Position numbers and translations under genes: made by a program. 64,000 bases of DNA from assembly GCF_002934265.1 (NCBI RefSeq), contig NZ_PTIX01000001.1:496001-560000 (forward strand), given 5' to 3'. Source of the DNA: Actinokineospora auranticolor (lineage in GTDB: Bacteria; Actinomycetota; Actinomycetes; Mycobacteriales; Pseudonocardiaceae). This document shows positions 33,817-43,186 of this stretch, piece by piece (position 1 is the stretch's first letter; each line of letters opens with the position of its first letter). The notes beneath the pieces are model-generated. The model had not been told where the DNA came from, ran no database searches, and worked only from the letters and a program-made list of their open reading frames with translations.

Positions 33817-35103
33817 TTACCGGGGGTCGCCCGCTTGGAGCCGTCCGGCCAGCAGTTCGGTTGCCCAGCGGCGGACCTGGTCTTCCGGGTCGTCGCGCGC
33901 CAACTCCTCGACCGCGGCCTCCGCCGCGGCGGGCCACGCGGATCGGGGCCAGTGGGCGAGGGTTTCCATGGCCACGCCGCGGTCGTAGACCTCCGGGCCG
34001 CGCAGGCTCGCCAGCACCACGTCTCCGCCGATACCGGGAAAGGCACGCAGTCCACGCGCGCGAGCGGCGATCGGGCCGGGGAGTGCGATGAGGCCGCGAG
34101 CCCGGTCGGCGTCCGCCTGCTCCCACGCCCCGACCCACCAATCCGCGCCAGGCTCGGCCCAGATCCACCGCACGTGCTCCTCGAACGTATCGATCCCTTT
34201 GCCGCGCGCGACTCGCGCGGCGTCCCGGAACACCAGTGGATCCGACGACGACAAGCCTTCCGCGATGAGCCGGTCCCACCGGCGATCCGCCAGGATCCGC
34301 GCGCACGCCTTCTGGCCGTCGAGGCCGCGAATCGCTTCCACGCAAAGAAAATCAATCAAGGCCGGTGCGTACTCCTCGACCACCGCGAGGTACGAGTCGA
34401 TCGCCTCGGACGCCTGCCCGTAGTCGCGGATCCCGTCGGCGGGACCGACCTCGATCAACGCCAACAGGATCTCACCCGCCGCCGTCAGCAGGTCCCGGTC
34501 GACCGGCCCGCGCAACGCCGCCGCCAACCCACCCGTCTCCGCCGCGATCAACGCCAGATACCCGTGGGAGACCGTGTTCCGGAACCCGCCCCGCAGGATC
34601 CACTCCCGGATCTCCGGGTCTCTCGTCCCCCGAAGCCGCTCCACGCAATGAATCCGCCCCCACCCGCGCACCGCCAAGGCCATGCGCCACAGCTCACGCT
34701 CACCCGCCGCGCAATACAGGGTGAACTCGTCGTGCGCCGCGAAAACCCGCACCACGTCCGGGTCGCTCCCCGCGATCCCCAGCAGCACAAGCCCGACCTT
34801 GACCGCCCCGCGATCCGCCGCCGTCGTGGCCAGCCAACGCCCGACCGCCCCGACCTCCGCGTCCGCCAGCCGAGGTGCCAGACCCTCGAAGTACCGCACC
34901 ACATCGTCCGCGGCGACAACCTCATACAGCGCGGGCAATCTCGCGCTGCCAGCACATGTCGCGCGCACGGCCTCCGCCACCTCGTCCGCCCGCGCCTCGT
35001 CGACCGCCCGGTGGCCGTGGTGGACGAGCACCCCGTCCCACCCGCCATCCGGCAGTTCGAGCCCGTCCGGCCGCTGCCGGAGGTGGTCGTAGAGGGAACT
35101 CAT
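33817..35103 (-). CDS. Uncharacterised helical-repeat protein downstream of a two-component system
   Basis: The 428-residue protein has no named domain I can assign. Its sequence is strongly helical, with repeated Ala/Leu/Arg-rich 30-40-residue blocks (ARGLRAFPGIGGDVVLASL, AVEELARDDPEDQVRRWATELL) that look like HEAT repeats. The start at 35103 is four bases after the response-regulator stop, so it is co-transcribed with the kinase and regulator. There is no signal peptide. A cytoplasmic scaffold is possible. Confidence 0.6.
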   Translation of the reverse strand: MSSLYDHLRQRPDGLELPDGGWDGVLVHHGHRAVDEARADEVAEAVRATCAGSARLPALYEVVAADDVVRYFEGLAPRLADAEVGAVGRWLATTAADRGAVKVGLVLLGIAGSDPDVVRVFAAHDEFTLYCAAGERELWRMALAVRGWGRIHCVERLRGTRDPEIREWILRGGFRNTVSHGYLALIAAETGGLAAALRGPVDRDLLTAAGEILLALIEVGPADGIRDYGQASEAIDSYLAVVEEYAPALIDFLCVEAIRGLDGQKACARILADRRWDRLIAEGLSSSDPLVFRDAARVARGKGIDTFEEHVRWIWAEPGADWWVGAWEQADADRARGLIALPGPIAARARGLRAFPGIGGDVVLASLRGPEVYDRGVAMETLAHWPRSAWPAAAEAAVEELARDDPEDQVRRWATELLAGRLQAGDPR

Positions 35104-35107
35104 CAGC

Positions 35108-35755
35108 TCACCCCCGCAAGTAGGCCAGCACCGCCAGGACCCGGCGGTGGTCGTCGCCGTCCGGTGGGAGGTCCAGTTTGGCGAGGATGTTCGCGATGTG
35201 CTTGGCGACGGCGGCATCCGTGACGACCAGGTGCCGCGCTATGGCCGAGTTCGAGCGACCCTCCGCCATCAACCCCAGCACCTCGACCTCCCGGGGCGTC
35301 AGCCGCCGCAGGGGAGTGGACCGCTGGTGCACCAGCTGCCGCACCACGTCCGGGTCGATCACCGTGCCGCCGCCCGCGACCCGCGCGACCGCGTCCACGA
35401 ACTCCGCCACGTCACCGACGCGGTCCTTGAGCAGGTAGCCGACCCCGACGCCGCCGCGCGAGTCCAGCAGCTCCGCCGCGTACGTCCGCTCCACGTACTG
35501 GCTCAGCACCACCACCGGAACCGGATCCGGTCCGGACCGCAACGCCACCGCGGCGCGGATGCCCTCGTCGGTGAACGTCGGCGGCATGCGCACGTCCGTC
35601 ACCACCACGTCCACCGGTTCCGCCGCCACACCCGCCAACAGCTCCGCCGCGTCGCCCGCCGACACCACGACCCGGTGCCCGAACCGGGCCAGCACCTCGA
35701 CCAGACCCCCGCGCAACAGCGCGCCGTCCTCGGCGATGGCCACACGCAGACTCAC
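35108..35755 (-). CDS. LuxR/NarL-type response regulator
   Basis: The 215-residue protein has a receiver domain (acidic pocket AIAEDG; phosphorylated Asp in VVVTDVRMPP) and a C-terminal LuxR helix-turn-helix (LTPREVEVLGLMAEGRSN then VTDAAVAKHIANI). The GTG start overlaps the histidine kinase stop by GTGA, so the pair is translationally coupled. The kinase and regulator are divergent from a MacB-type ABC exporter, whose expression they probably control. Confidence 0.92.
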   Translation of the reverse strand: MSLRVAIAEDGALLRGGLVEVLARFGHRVVVSAGDAAELLAGVAAEPVDVVVTDVRMPPTFTDEGIRAAVALRSGPDPVPVVVLSQYVERTYAAELLDSRGGVGVGYLLKDRVGDVAEFVDAVARVAGGGTVIDPDVVRQLVHQRSTPLRRLTPREVEVLGLMAEGRSNSAIARHLVVTDAAVAKHIANILAKLDLPPDGDDHRRVLAVLAYLRG

Positions 35756-36888
35756 GGACAAGGCATCTCCACCCGCAGCACGGTCGGCCCGCCGGGCGGG
35801 CTGGACAGGGCCAGTCTGCCATCGACGACGGCCACCCGGTCGGCCAACCCGGTCAGCCCGCCACCCGCCGGATCCGCCGCCCCGACCCCGTTGTCCCCGA
35901 CCCGCAAGGTGAGCACCCCTCCACGTAGTTCGCCAGTTATCCAGCACCGCGTCGCGCGGCTGTGCTTGGCGACGTTCGCCAACGCCTCCGACACCACGAA
36001 GTACGCGGCCACCTCGACCGCCTCCGGCAGCCGCGGCAGATCCAGTTCGACGTCCACCGGCACCGGCGAGCGGTCTGCCGCCTCCGCCACCGCAGCGGCC
36101 AACCCCCGGTCGCTGAGCACCTTCGGGTGCACGCCGCGGATCAGCTCCCGCAACTCCACCAACGCCTCTTTCGCTTGCCGGTGCGCTTCCTCGACCCGGT
36201 GCGCCGCGACCGAACCCGGTTCCAGGTCCAACCGGGCCAGACCCAGGCTGACCGTCAACGCGACGAGCCGCTGCTGAGCGCCGTCGTGCAGGTCCCGCTC
36301 GATCCGCCGACGCTCCACTTCGAACACGTCGACCAGCCGCGCCCGCGACCGCTTGACCTCACGCAGCTCGGCGTCCAACGACCCGCCCATCGCCGCGCGC
36401 ATGCCCGCCCACGCGGTGACCGCGTAGGCCAGCAGCGGTATCGCCACCACACCGGCGAACGGACCGGCGAACCTCATCCACAGACTCGCCCCGGGGTTGA
36501 GCGGCGCGGTCAGCAGCACGGACGGCACCAGTGCCGCCAACACCGCCACCGCGACATCGAGCCACGACAGGACCAGCGCCGACACAAGGGCGAACACCAT
36601 TTCCCGCGCGGTGACGGGACCCGTCCGCGGCTCTCGGTCGACCAGACGCCGCCGCACGCGATCGAAACGCGGCAGCCCCACCCCGGCGGCGACCAACGCG
36701 ACCACCCCGATCGAAGCGACCGCCACGGGCCCGAGCGAGTCGTAGCCGAGCACCAGCAGGCAGCCGACCGCGGGCAGCAACCCCAGGACCAGGCTCGACG
36801 CCAGGTAGATCAGCGACCGCGAGGGCCACGCCGATCGGAGGAACCGCCCGGGCGGCAGGGTGAGGGCTTGCAGCGACGTCCGGATCAC
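35752..36888 (-). CDS. Membrane sensor histidine kinase, HisKA_3 type
   Basis: The 378-residue kinase has four or five membrane helices in the first 165 residues with little extracellular sequence. A dimerisation/phosphoacceptor helix ERDLHDGAQQRLVAL follows, then a C-terminal ATPase domain (NVAKHSRATRC, VGDNGVGAADPAGGGLTGL). HisKA_3 kinases pair with NarL-type regulators. The short outer loops are typical of kinases sensing membrane stress or antimicrobial peptides with a partner ABC exporter, which is encoded divergently 110 bases away. Confidence 0.9.
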   Translation of the reverse strand: MIRTSLQALTLPPGRFLRSAWPSRSLIYLASSLVLGLLPAVGCLLVLGYDSLGPVAVASIGVVALVAAGVGLPRFDRVRRRLVDREPRTGPVTAREMVFALVSALVLSWLDVAVAVLAALVPSVLLTAPLNPGASLWMRFAGPFAGVVAIPLLAYAVTAWAGMRAAMGGSLDAELREVKRSRARLVDVFEVERRRIERDLHDGAQQRLVALTVSLGLARLDLEPGSVAAHRVEEAHRQAKEALVELRELIRGVHPKVLSDRGLAAAVAEAADRSPVPVDVELDLPRLPEAVEVAAYFVVSEALANVAKHSRATRCWITGELRGGVLTLRVGDNGVGAADPAGGGLTGLADRVAVVDGRLALSSPPGGPTVLRVEMPCP

Positions 36889-36998
36889 CCGGCCAACCTA
36901 GCCGGCGCGGTGAGCAGTCGGCACTAGTGCGGGCACTACCTTCGAGTGTCGCGCTGGCGCCCGTGTTCCGGGTGTCGGTGAACGGTTGAGTTCGTGCC

Positions 36999-37748
36999 AT
37001 GACGGAACACACGAACACCGCGGCGGTCGAACTCCGCGCGGTCCGCAAGACCTATGGTTCCGGCGCGCGGGCAGTGGCGGCACTCGACGGCGTGTCCCTG
37101 GACTTCGCCACCGGCACCTTCACCGCGGTCATGGGACCGTCCGGCTCCGGCAAGTCGACCCTGCTGCACTGCGCGGCGGGCCTGGACCGACCCGACGACG
37201 GCACGGTCCGCATCGGCGGCGTCGACCTCGGACCCCTCGACGAGACCGCGCTGGCACTGCTGCGCCGGGAGCGGATCGGGTTCGTGTTCCAGGCGTTCAA
37301 CCTGGTGTCCGCGCTGACCGCCGAGCAGAACGTCGGGCTGCCCCGGCAGCTGGCAGGCAAGCGGGCGGACAGCGACGAGATCCGGGCGGCGCTGACCGCC
37401 GTCGGCCTGGCCAACCGGGGAACGCACCGGCCCAGCCAGCTCTCCGGCGGCGAACAGCAGCGGGTGGCGATCGCCCGGGCCCTGATCACCCGTCCCGCCG
37501 CGGTGTTCGCCGACGAACCCACGGGCGCGTTGGACTCCAAGACTTCTCGGGGTGTTTTGGAGCTGTTGCGCGGAATCGTGGACCGCGACGGGCAGACGGT
37601 GATCATGGTGACGCACGACCCGGTCGCCGCCGCCCACGCCGACCGGGTCGTGCTGCTCGCCGACGGCAGGCTCGTGGACCGCATCGACAACCCCCAGGGC
37701 GCGCAGGCCATCGCGGCCCGCATGGCCGTGCTGGAGGCGTCGTGCTGA
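36999..37748 (+). CDS. MacB/LolD-type ABC transporter ATP-binding protein
   Basis: The 249-residue ATPase has Walker A GPSGSGKST, the signature LSGGEQQR and Walker B ADEPTGALD, with the LolD/MacB-type LRRERIGFVFQ stretch. Its stop overlaps the start of an FtsX-type permease, forming a type VII export or mechanotransmission system. In actinobacteria these export peptides or resist envelope-active compounds. Divergent kinase and regulator genes support stress-induced expression. Confidence 0.92.
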   Translation: MTEHTNTAAVELRAVRKTYGSGARAVAALDGVSLDFATGTFTAVMGPSGSGKSTLLHCAAGLDRPDDGTVRIGGVDLGPLDETALALLRRERIGFVFQAFNLVSALTAEQNVGLPRQLAGKRADSDEIRAALTAVGLANRGTHRPSQLSGGEQQRVAIARALITRPAAVFADEPTGALDSKTSRGVLELLRGIVDRDGQTVIMVTHDPVAAAHADRVVLLADGRLVDRIDNPQGAQAIAARMAVLEASC

Positions 37749-40183
37749 GCGTCCGGACCCTGCGGCACCGCTGGGTGAGCCTGGTGGGCACGTTCGTGGC
37801 GTTGGGCCTGGGCGTGGCGATCCTGGCGATGAGCGGGCTGGTGATGTCGTCGGCGCGGGCGAAGGTGCCTGAGCGGTACTCGGGCGCGGCGGTGCTCGTG
37901 GCGAGCCCGGAGGTCAGCCAGGAGGACAACGCGTTCACGCCGAGTAGGCCTTGGTCGACCGAGGTTGGTGGGGACTTGGTCGACCGGGTGTCGTCGGTGC
38001 CGGGCGTGGCGCGGGCGGTCGAGGACCGGTCGTTCTACGCGCAGGCGGTGATTGACGGCAGGCCCGTGGGCGGTGCTTCTGCGGAAGCGTTGGGGCACAA
38101 CTGGAACAGCTCGACGTTGGCGTCCTATCGGGTCGAGGGGGCGGCGCCCGCGCGGGATGATGAGGTTGTGTTGGACCGGTCCCTGGGACTGGCGCCCGGG
38201 TCGAGGGTCTCGTTGCTGACTTCCGCCGGTCCCAGCGGTTTCACGGTCAGCGGGACGGTCGACGCGGACGCGTACTTCGTGACGGAGGCCGTCGCCGAGC
38301 GGCTGTCGGGCGGGCTGCGGGTGATCGGGCTCGACCTGTCGCCTGGTGCGGACGAGAAGGCCGTGGTGGCCGCGGTGCGCGCCGTGGTGGGGGACCGGGG
38401 ACGGGTGCTTTCGGGGGAGGCGCGGGCTGAGCTGGAGGTGCGCGGCGAGGCGAAGGTGCGGTGGATCGGGGATCAGGTGCTGACCGCGATGGGCGGGCTG
38501 GGGGCGTTCGTCTGCGTGTTCATGGTGGCGTCCACGTTCGCTTTCGCCGTCTCTCAGCGCCGCCGGGAGTTCGGGCTCCTGCGGCTGGTCGGGGCGACCC
38601 CCCGGCAGGTGCGGGTGCTGGTGTTCGGGGAGGCGTTGGTCGTCGGCGTTCTCGCCGGACTCGCGGGGGTGGCACTGGGTGCTGCTTCGGCGCCCGTTGT
38701 CGGCGGGCTGCTGGTCGACGCGGGGTTGGAGCCCGCCGGGTTCGCGATCTCGTACGGGTTCTTCCCGCTCGCCGGGGCCTCCGGGATCGGCGTGGTGGTC
38801 GCGATGCTGGGGGTGTGGGCGGCGTCGCGGCGGGCGGGCCGGGTCCGGCCGATCGAGGCGCTGCGCACGGCGGAGGTTGATCCCAAGCCGATGACGCGGG
38901 CGCGGTGGATCGGTGGTGGGGTCGCGATGGCTGTCGGGGTCGGGCTGTTCCTGCTGACCGCGACCGGGGTGGCCGAGGATCTGCTGAACGCGCCGCTGTA
39001 CGCGGCCATGGCGTTGATCGTCGGGCTGACGCTGCTGGGCCCGGTCGTCCTGCCGCCCTTGGTGCGGCTGGTCCCGGCCACCCTGGTGCGGGAGAGCGCG
39101 CTGACCGCTATCCGCCGGACCACGTCGACGGTGTCGCCGGTGCTGATCACGGTGGTGTTCGCGGTGCTGGTCTCGGGGATGTTCAGCCTCACGGTGACCG
39201 GTGTGTCGCTGGAGAAGTCCATGGCCATCGGACCATCCACAGTGGTGTCCGCTCGCGACACACCTGGCCTGTCCGACGAGGTAGTGTCCACAGTGGGCGG
39301 TGCCTCGCTGCTGCCGACGACCCTGTACACCGGGTCGAACGACCACCTCGATGCCGTCGGCGTCTCCCCGGAGGCTTTCGCCAAGGCGCACCAGGGTTTG
39401 AGCGTCGTCGAGGGCTCTTTGAACGACCTGACCGGGACCGACACCATGGCCGTCAACTCGCCCACGGCCTCCCGCATGGCATGGCACCCCGGCAGCACCG
39501 CCGACATCACCTTCGCCGACGGCAGCACGACCAAGCTCCGAGTGGTCGCCGTGTTCTCCAAGACCTCGGCGGCGGCCAGCGCCCTAGTGACCAGGGAGAC
39601 GGTCCGCACACACGACCCGTCCGCGCTGACGTCGGCCATCTACGTCGACCACCCCGTCGTGGGCGCCGACTGGCCCGCGTTGGGCGCCCAGGTGATGACC
39701 CGGGCCGAGTACGCGGAGTTCACCGAGGCCGAGGACAACCGCCTGGTGGGGATCTTCGTGACCCTCCTGCTCGCCATGTCCCTCGGCTACTCCGCGCTGG
39801 CTATCGTCAACACCCTGGTCATGGCCACCGCCGACCGCGCCTCGGACTTCCGGGTCCTGCGCCTCGCGGGTGCCACTCGCCGCCAGGTCTTGGGGTCCGT
39901 TGCCGCCGAATCGGCCTTGGCGGTCGCGATCGGCAGCCTCCTGGGGGTAGTCGTCGCCTTCGCGACCCTGGCCACCCTGACCTCCGGGGTCGCCCACAAC
40001 CTCCCGGACGCGGACGTGTCCTTCTCACCGCCGTGGGGAGTCCTCGCCGGAACCGTTGCCTTGTGCTTGGCCCTCGCCGTGGGCGCGGGCTTGTTCTCGG
40101 CCAACTCGGCGCTGAAGGCCGACCGCGCCGTCCACCGGATGCGTAGTTTCGGGCGCGCGTCGCGGGGAAGACCGCTGGGGTGA
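37742..40183 (+). CDS. FtsX-family ABC transporter permease (duplicated MacB-type)
   Basis: The 813-residue permease has two FtsX domains, the duplicated arrangement common in Gram-positive exporters. A first membrane helix near residue 15 is followed by a large outer domain. Helix groups with the FtsX pattern occur near 245-370 (RREFGLLRLVGATPRQVRVLV) and in the last 150 residues (RASDFRVLRLAGATRRQVLGS). The GTG start overlaps the ATPase stop by seven bases. Two TCCACAGTGG sequences occur within 60 bases of this coding region. Confidence 0.88.
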   Translation: MLSVRTLRHRWVSLVGTFVALGLGVAILAMSGLVMSSARAKVPERYSGAAVLVASPEVSQEDNAFTPSRPWSTEVGGDLVDRVSSVPGVARAVEDRSFYAQAVIDGRPVGGASAEALGHNWNSSTLASYRVEGAAPARDDEVVLDRSLGLAPGSRVSLLTSAGPSGFTVSGTVDADAYFVTEAVAERLSGGLRVIGLDLSPGADEKAVVAAVRAVVGDRGRVLSGEARAELEVRGEAKVRWIGDQVLTAMGGLGAFVCVFMVASTFAFAVSQRRREFGLLRLVGATPRQVRVLVFGEALVVGVLAGLAGVALGAASAPVVGGLLVDAGLEPAGFAISYGFFPLAGASGIGVVVAMLGVWAASRRAGRVRPIEALRTAEVDPKPMTRARWIGGGVAMAVGVGLFLLTATGVAEDLLNAPLYAAMALIVGLTLLGPVVLPPLVRLVPATLVRESALTAIRRTTSTVSPVLITVVFAVLVSGMFSLTVTGVSLEKSMAIGPSTVVSARDTPGLSDEVVSTVGGASLLPTTLYTGSNDHLDAVGVSPEAFAKAHQGLSVVEGSLNDLTGTDTMAVNSPTASRMAWHPGSTADITFADGSTTKLRVVAVFSKTSAAASALVTRETVRTHDPSALTSAIYVDHPVVGADWPALGAQVMTRAEYAEFTEAEDNRLVGIFVTLLLAMSLGYSALAIVNTLVMATADRASDFRVLRLAGATRRQVLGSVAAESALAVAIGSLLGVVVAFATLATLTSGVAHNLPDADVSFSPPWGVLAGTVALCLALAVGAGLFSANSALKADRAVHRMRSFGRASRGRPLG

Positions 40184-40557
40184 TCGGACGACTGCGCACC
40201 ATCGTGTTGGACACCAGGGACCCGCGGGGCTTGGCGGAGTTCTACGCTGCGTTGCTGGGCGGTGAGGTTGTCGTGGACGAAGGGGATTGGGTTGTGGCCA
40301 CCGACCCCGACGGGCGGCGGATCGCCTGCCAGCTGGCGCCGGAACACCGCGCCCCGGAGTTCCCGGACCCGACCGGGTCGCAGCAGGTGCACCTGGACAT
40401 CGAGGTCGACGACATCGACGAGGCCAGTCGGCGTGTTCTCGGGATCGGCGCCCAGCGGGTGACCGAACTCCACCCGGAAACCGACTTCCGCGTCTTCCGC
40501 GACCCCGCCGGACATCCCTTCTGCCTCGTCTACGGGGTCATCCCGGAGCCTTCGTAA
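40180..40557 (+). CDS. VOC-superfamily protein (glyoxalase/bleomycin-resistance fold)
   Basis: The 125-residue protein has the paired beta-alpha-beta-beta-beta VOC fold, with LRTIVLDTRDPRGLAEFYAALLGGE and the metal-side residues in QQVHLDIEVDD and FRVFRDPAGHPFCLV. Such small VOC proteins act as metal-dependent enzymes or drug-binding proteins. The GTG start overlaps the permease stop, so it is part of the exporter transcript. A role in binding the exported compound is possible but unproven. Confidence 0.8.
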   Translation: MIGRLRTIVLDTRDPRGLAEFYAALLGGEVVVDEGDWVVATDPDGRRIACQLAPEHRAPEFPDPTGSQQVHLDIEVDDIDEASRRVLGIGAQRVTELHPETDFRVFRDPAGHPFCLVYGVIPEPS

Positions 40558-40609
40558 CTTGTCTGGATGAGTGCGCAACAGATCGCGGGCTGGTGTAGAT
40601 GTCTTCGGC

Positions 40610-42370
40610 ATGAGCCGTCGTGTGAAGGTCGCCGGACTGATTGTCGTGGTGCTCGGTGCTGCGGCGGCGGTGGTGACCAACTACGCCACGGCGGAGGTGC
40701 CGGAGTTCTTCCGGGATCAGTGGCGAGTGTGGCTGGTGCTGGCGGTGTTGGTGCTGCTGGTGGTGGTCGTCACGCTTCTGCAGGGTCGCGGTGACGAACA
40801 GGAACCAGTGGTTCCGAAGTTGTCGGTGCTGGCGCCGGCGTCGTTGCGGCCCCCTGCGGGGAGTGTGGAGGTGTTGCGCGGTCGAGAGACCGAGCTGGCT
40901 CGGGTGATGGAGTTGGTGCGTTCGCCCGGAGGACGGTTTGCGGTGGTCTCGGGTGCGGGCGGGATGGGCAAGACGACCTTGGCGCGTATCGCCGCCGAGC
41001 AGGCGCAGCAACGGGGAGTTGCGGTGTTCTGGATCCGTCGGCGCGATGAGGAGTCGTTGGCCGCGCAGATGGTCGAGGTCGGGCTGACCTTGGGGCTTGC
41101 CGGTGGCGCTGTGGTGGCGGCGCAGCAGTCGGGCGCGAGCGTGGCGGATGTGGTGTGGCGCCATCTGGAGACCGTGGAGCGGTGGCTGCTGGTCTTGGAC
41201 AACGTCGATCAACCTGATGCGCTCGGCGCGGGCGACCCGGTGGCCTCCTACCGAGGGTGGGTGCGGCCGGGCGGGGGCGGCCTGTTGCTCGTGACCAGCC
41301 GTGACCGTGCGACCGAGACCTGGGGACGTAACGCTGAGCAGATCGAACTCAGGGCGTTGACGCCGCAGGAGGGCGGGCAGGCGCTGCTCGACCTCGCCCC
41401 CGGAGCGGGGACACCGGAGGACGCCGAAAAACTATCCGCGCGACTGGGCGGGTTCCCGTTGGCGCTGCATGCCGCTGGTACCGCGCTGGCGTCACCTACC
41501 GCCCGATCGCGCACTTTCACCGCCTACCAACAGGCCCTGCTGGACAAGTCCGCACAGGTATTGCCCGAGCACCCCGACATCACCGACCGCGACACCGCCC
41601 GCACCCTCATCGGGCACACCTGGGAGGTATCCCTGGACCAACTAGCCGACGAGGGCCACCCGCTGGCCCGACCACTGCTGCGCGCCTTGGCGCTACTCGC
41701 GGAGGCTCCCATCCCGCTGCCCCTGATCACCCCGGCCCTGATCCACGGCACCACCGACGACGCAGCCGGGCGCGCGGCCGTGGATGCCGCGTTGGCGCAA
41801 CTGCACCGTTATGGCCTCCTGGATGACCACGAAACCAGTGACACTGCCACCCTGCCCACAGTGGCGCTGCACCCCTTGGTCCGCGAAACGAACACCCTCC
41901 TTCTAGAGCGCCACCGCGAAATAGCCCAGTGGCGGGCCACCGCCGAAACTGCCGTGCTCGACCTCGCCGATGCCTGGGCCCCTAAAGGCCGCCCCTCATG
42001 GACCCTGCTGCATCTGCTGACCCCGCACCTGCTCGTACTCTGCACACTCGAAACCAAGGGCGACCTCGCGGCATTTACCGCCACACGCGACACCCTCGAC
42101 GCAGCCGCCCGACAACTCCGCGCCAGCGGGGACGCCGCCACAGAACTCGCGCTGCGGTACCACGTGTTCAACGCCGAGAAGACCGCCCTCGGCGCCGAGC
42201 ACCCCGATACCCTCAGCAGTCAGAGCAATCTTGCCATCGCGCTGGGCAGCGTGGGGCGTTATGGCGAGGCCGTGGAACTGCATCGCGGCACGCTAGATAT
42301 CCGCACCCGAGTTCTTGGTGCCGAGCATCCCGACACCGTCAGAAGCAAGAACAACCTCGTCGCAGTATAA
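40610..42370 (+). CDS. NB-ARC/STAND NTPase with truncated TPR repeats
   Basis: The 586-residue protein has two N-terminal membrane helices (7-23 and 40-57), then an NB-ARC module: Walker A GAGGMGKTT (115-123), Walker B WLLVLDNVDQ, a TSRD sensor and GGFPLALHAAG. Helical linkers lead into a TPR array of the kinesin-light-chain type (HPDTLSSQSNLAIALGSVGRYGEAVELH). The array stops after one full repeat and the beginning of a second (HPDTVRSKNNLVAV), where related proteins usually continue. Probably 3'-truncated. NB-ARC/TPR proteins are often regulatory or defence switches; here the ligand sensor is mostly missing. Confidence 0.75.
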   Translation: MSRRVKVAGLIVVVLGAAAAVVTNYATAEVPEFFRDQWRVWLVLAVLVLLVVVVTLLQGRGDEQEPVVPKLSVLAPASLRPPAGSVEVLRGRETELARVMELVRSPGGRFAVVSGAGGMGKTTLARIAAEQAQQRGVAVFWIRRRDEESLAAQMVEVGLTLGLAGGAVVAAQQSGASVADVVWRHLETVERWLLVLDNVDQPDALGAGDPVASYRGWVRPGGGGLLLVTSRDRATETWGRNAEQIELRALTPQEGGQALLDLAPGAGTPEDAEKLSARLGGFPLALHAAGTALASPTARSRTFTAYQQALLDKSAQVLPEHPDITDRDTARTLIGHTWEVSLDQLADEGHPLARPLLRALALLAEAPIPLPLITPALIHGTTDDAAGRAAVDAALAQLHRYGLLDDHETSDTATLPTVALHPLVRETNTLLLERHREIAQWRATAETAVLDLADAWAPKGRPSWTLLHLLTPHLLVLCTLETKGDLAAFTATRDTLDAAARQLRASGDAATELALRYHVFNAEKTALGAEHPDTLSSQSNLAIALGSVGRYGEAVELHRGTLDIRTRVLGAEHPDTVRSKNNLVAV

Positions 42371-42519
42371 GAAGTATTGGGTAAGCGAGGGGTGGAGGCA
42401 ATTTATTGCGCGCGCTTGTAAGCGTCTGACGAGGTAGCGCAGCTCCTTGTGCGGCCCGACTGTCCGCACCTCTGCCATCGCGGCGGGTACGGCGGTCTGC
42501 GGGCCTTGGGTGAACCGGG
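42371..42519. other. Non-coding segment after the truncated NB-ARC gene
   Basis: These 149 bases between the NB-ARC stop and the TetR 3' end have more A+T than the surroundings (AATTTATTGCG near 42397). The minus strand has an open stretch with MAEVRTVGPHKELRYLVRR that may be the remnant of a lost gene. I could not assign it. Confidence 0.35.
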
Positions 42520-43089
42520 TCAGGTTCGGGGGCCGACCCCGTGGAGAAGGGTGTTCAGGACGAGGGTGGCGAGGGTGTCCGGGTCTGGGATGTCGGTGGG
42601 GGTGTGGGCGGCTTCGCCGAGTAGGGCGTAGTAGACGCGGCGGGTCCAGGGGAGGTCGGTGTTCGGGGGGAGGTGGCCGTCCGCCTGGGCGCGGAGGAGG
42701 AGGGCGTCGCAGCGGGTCGCTATGCGGGCTTGGCCCTCCGCCAGCGGGGAGGTCGGGTCCATGGACCAGGCCATCGCGAAGGGCCAGGCGAGTTTGACGC
42801 GCAGGACGCCTGCCGTGATCCGGTGCAGGGCGACCAGGGGTGGTGCCGTTTCCGGGCGGGCCTCGTCGATCAGGGCGTCCAGTTGGCGGACGACGTCGGT
42901 CGCCATCGCGTCCAGGAGGGCTTGGCGGGTGGTGAACCGGCGGTGCACGGTCGCCCGCGCCACCCCCGCGGCCTCCGCGATCTGCTCCATCGACGCCGCC
43001 GGGTCGCGGGACAGCACGCGTTCCGCCGCCTCCAGGATCGCCCGGACGCTGCGTTCGGCGTCGGCGCGCAAAGGGCGCTGCGTGGTCAC
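42520..43089 (-). CDS. TetR-family transcriptional regulator
   Basis: The 189-residue protein has an N-terminal TetR helix-turn-helix (SMEQIAEAAGVARATVHRRF then TTRQALLDAM) and a helical ligand-binding domain. It begins at GTG 43089 and is divergent from a short-chain dehydrogenase gene. The 97-base region between them has a long inverted repeat, making the SDR its probable target. Confidence 0.88.
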   Translation of the reverse strand: MTTQRPLRADAERSVRAILEAAERVLSRDPAASMEQIAEAAGVARATVHRRFTTRQALLDAMATDVVRQLDALIDEARPETAPPLVALHRITAGVLRVKLAWPFAMAWSMDPTSPLAEGQARIATRCDALLLRAQADGHLPPNTDLPWTRRVYYALLGEAAHTPTDIPDPDTLATLVLNTLLHGVGPRT

Positions 43090-43110
43090 GACACCTATCC
43101 TCCCATCCGT

Positions 43111-43168
43111 GATCTGAGACAGTAGTGTTGCAGTTAGGACCGTAATCGTGTCTACTCTGTCTCAGATC
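43111..43168. promoter_or_regulatory. Inverted operator sites in the TetR/SDR divergent promoter
   Basis: GATCTGAGACAGTAG (43111-43125) faces CTACTCTGTCTCAGATC (43152-43168) as an inverted pair. Each contains a small palindrome (CTG-AGA-CAG, CTG-TCT-CAG). The pair flanks the promoter region, as expected for TetR sites blocking both directions. Confidence 0.65.
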
Positions 43169-43186
43169 GACCCTAAAGGAGAACAC

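Noticed and set aside
42371-42519. Possible transposase remnant
   Set aside because: The minus-strand fragment is short and I could not match it to a transposase family, and no terminal inverted repeats were found.
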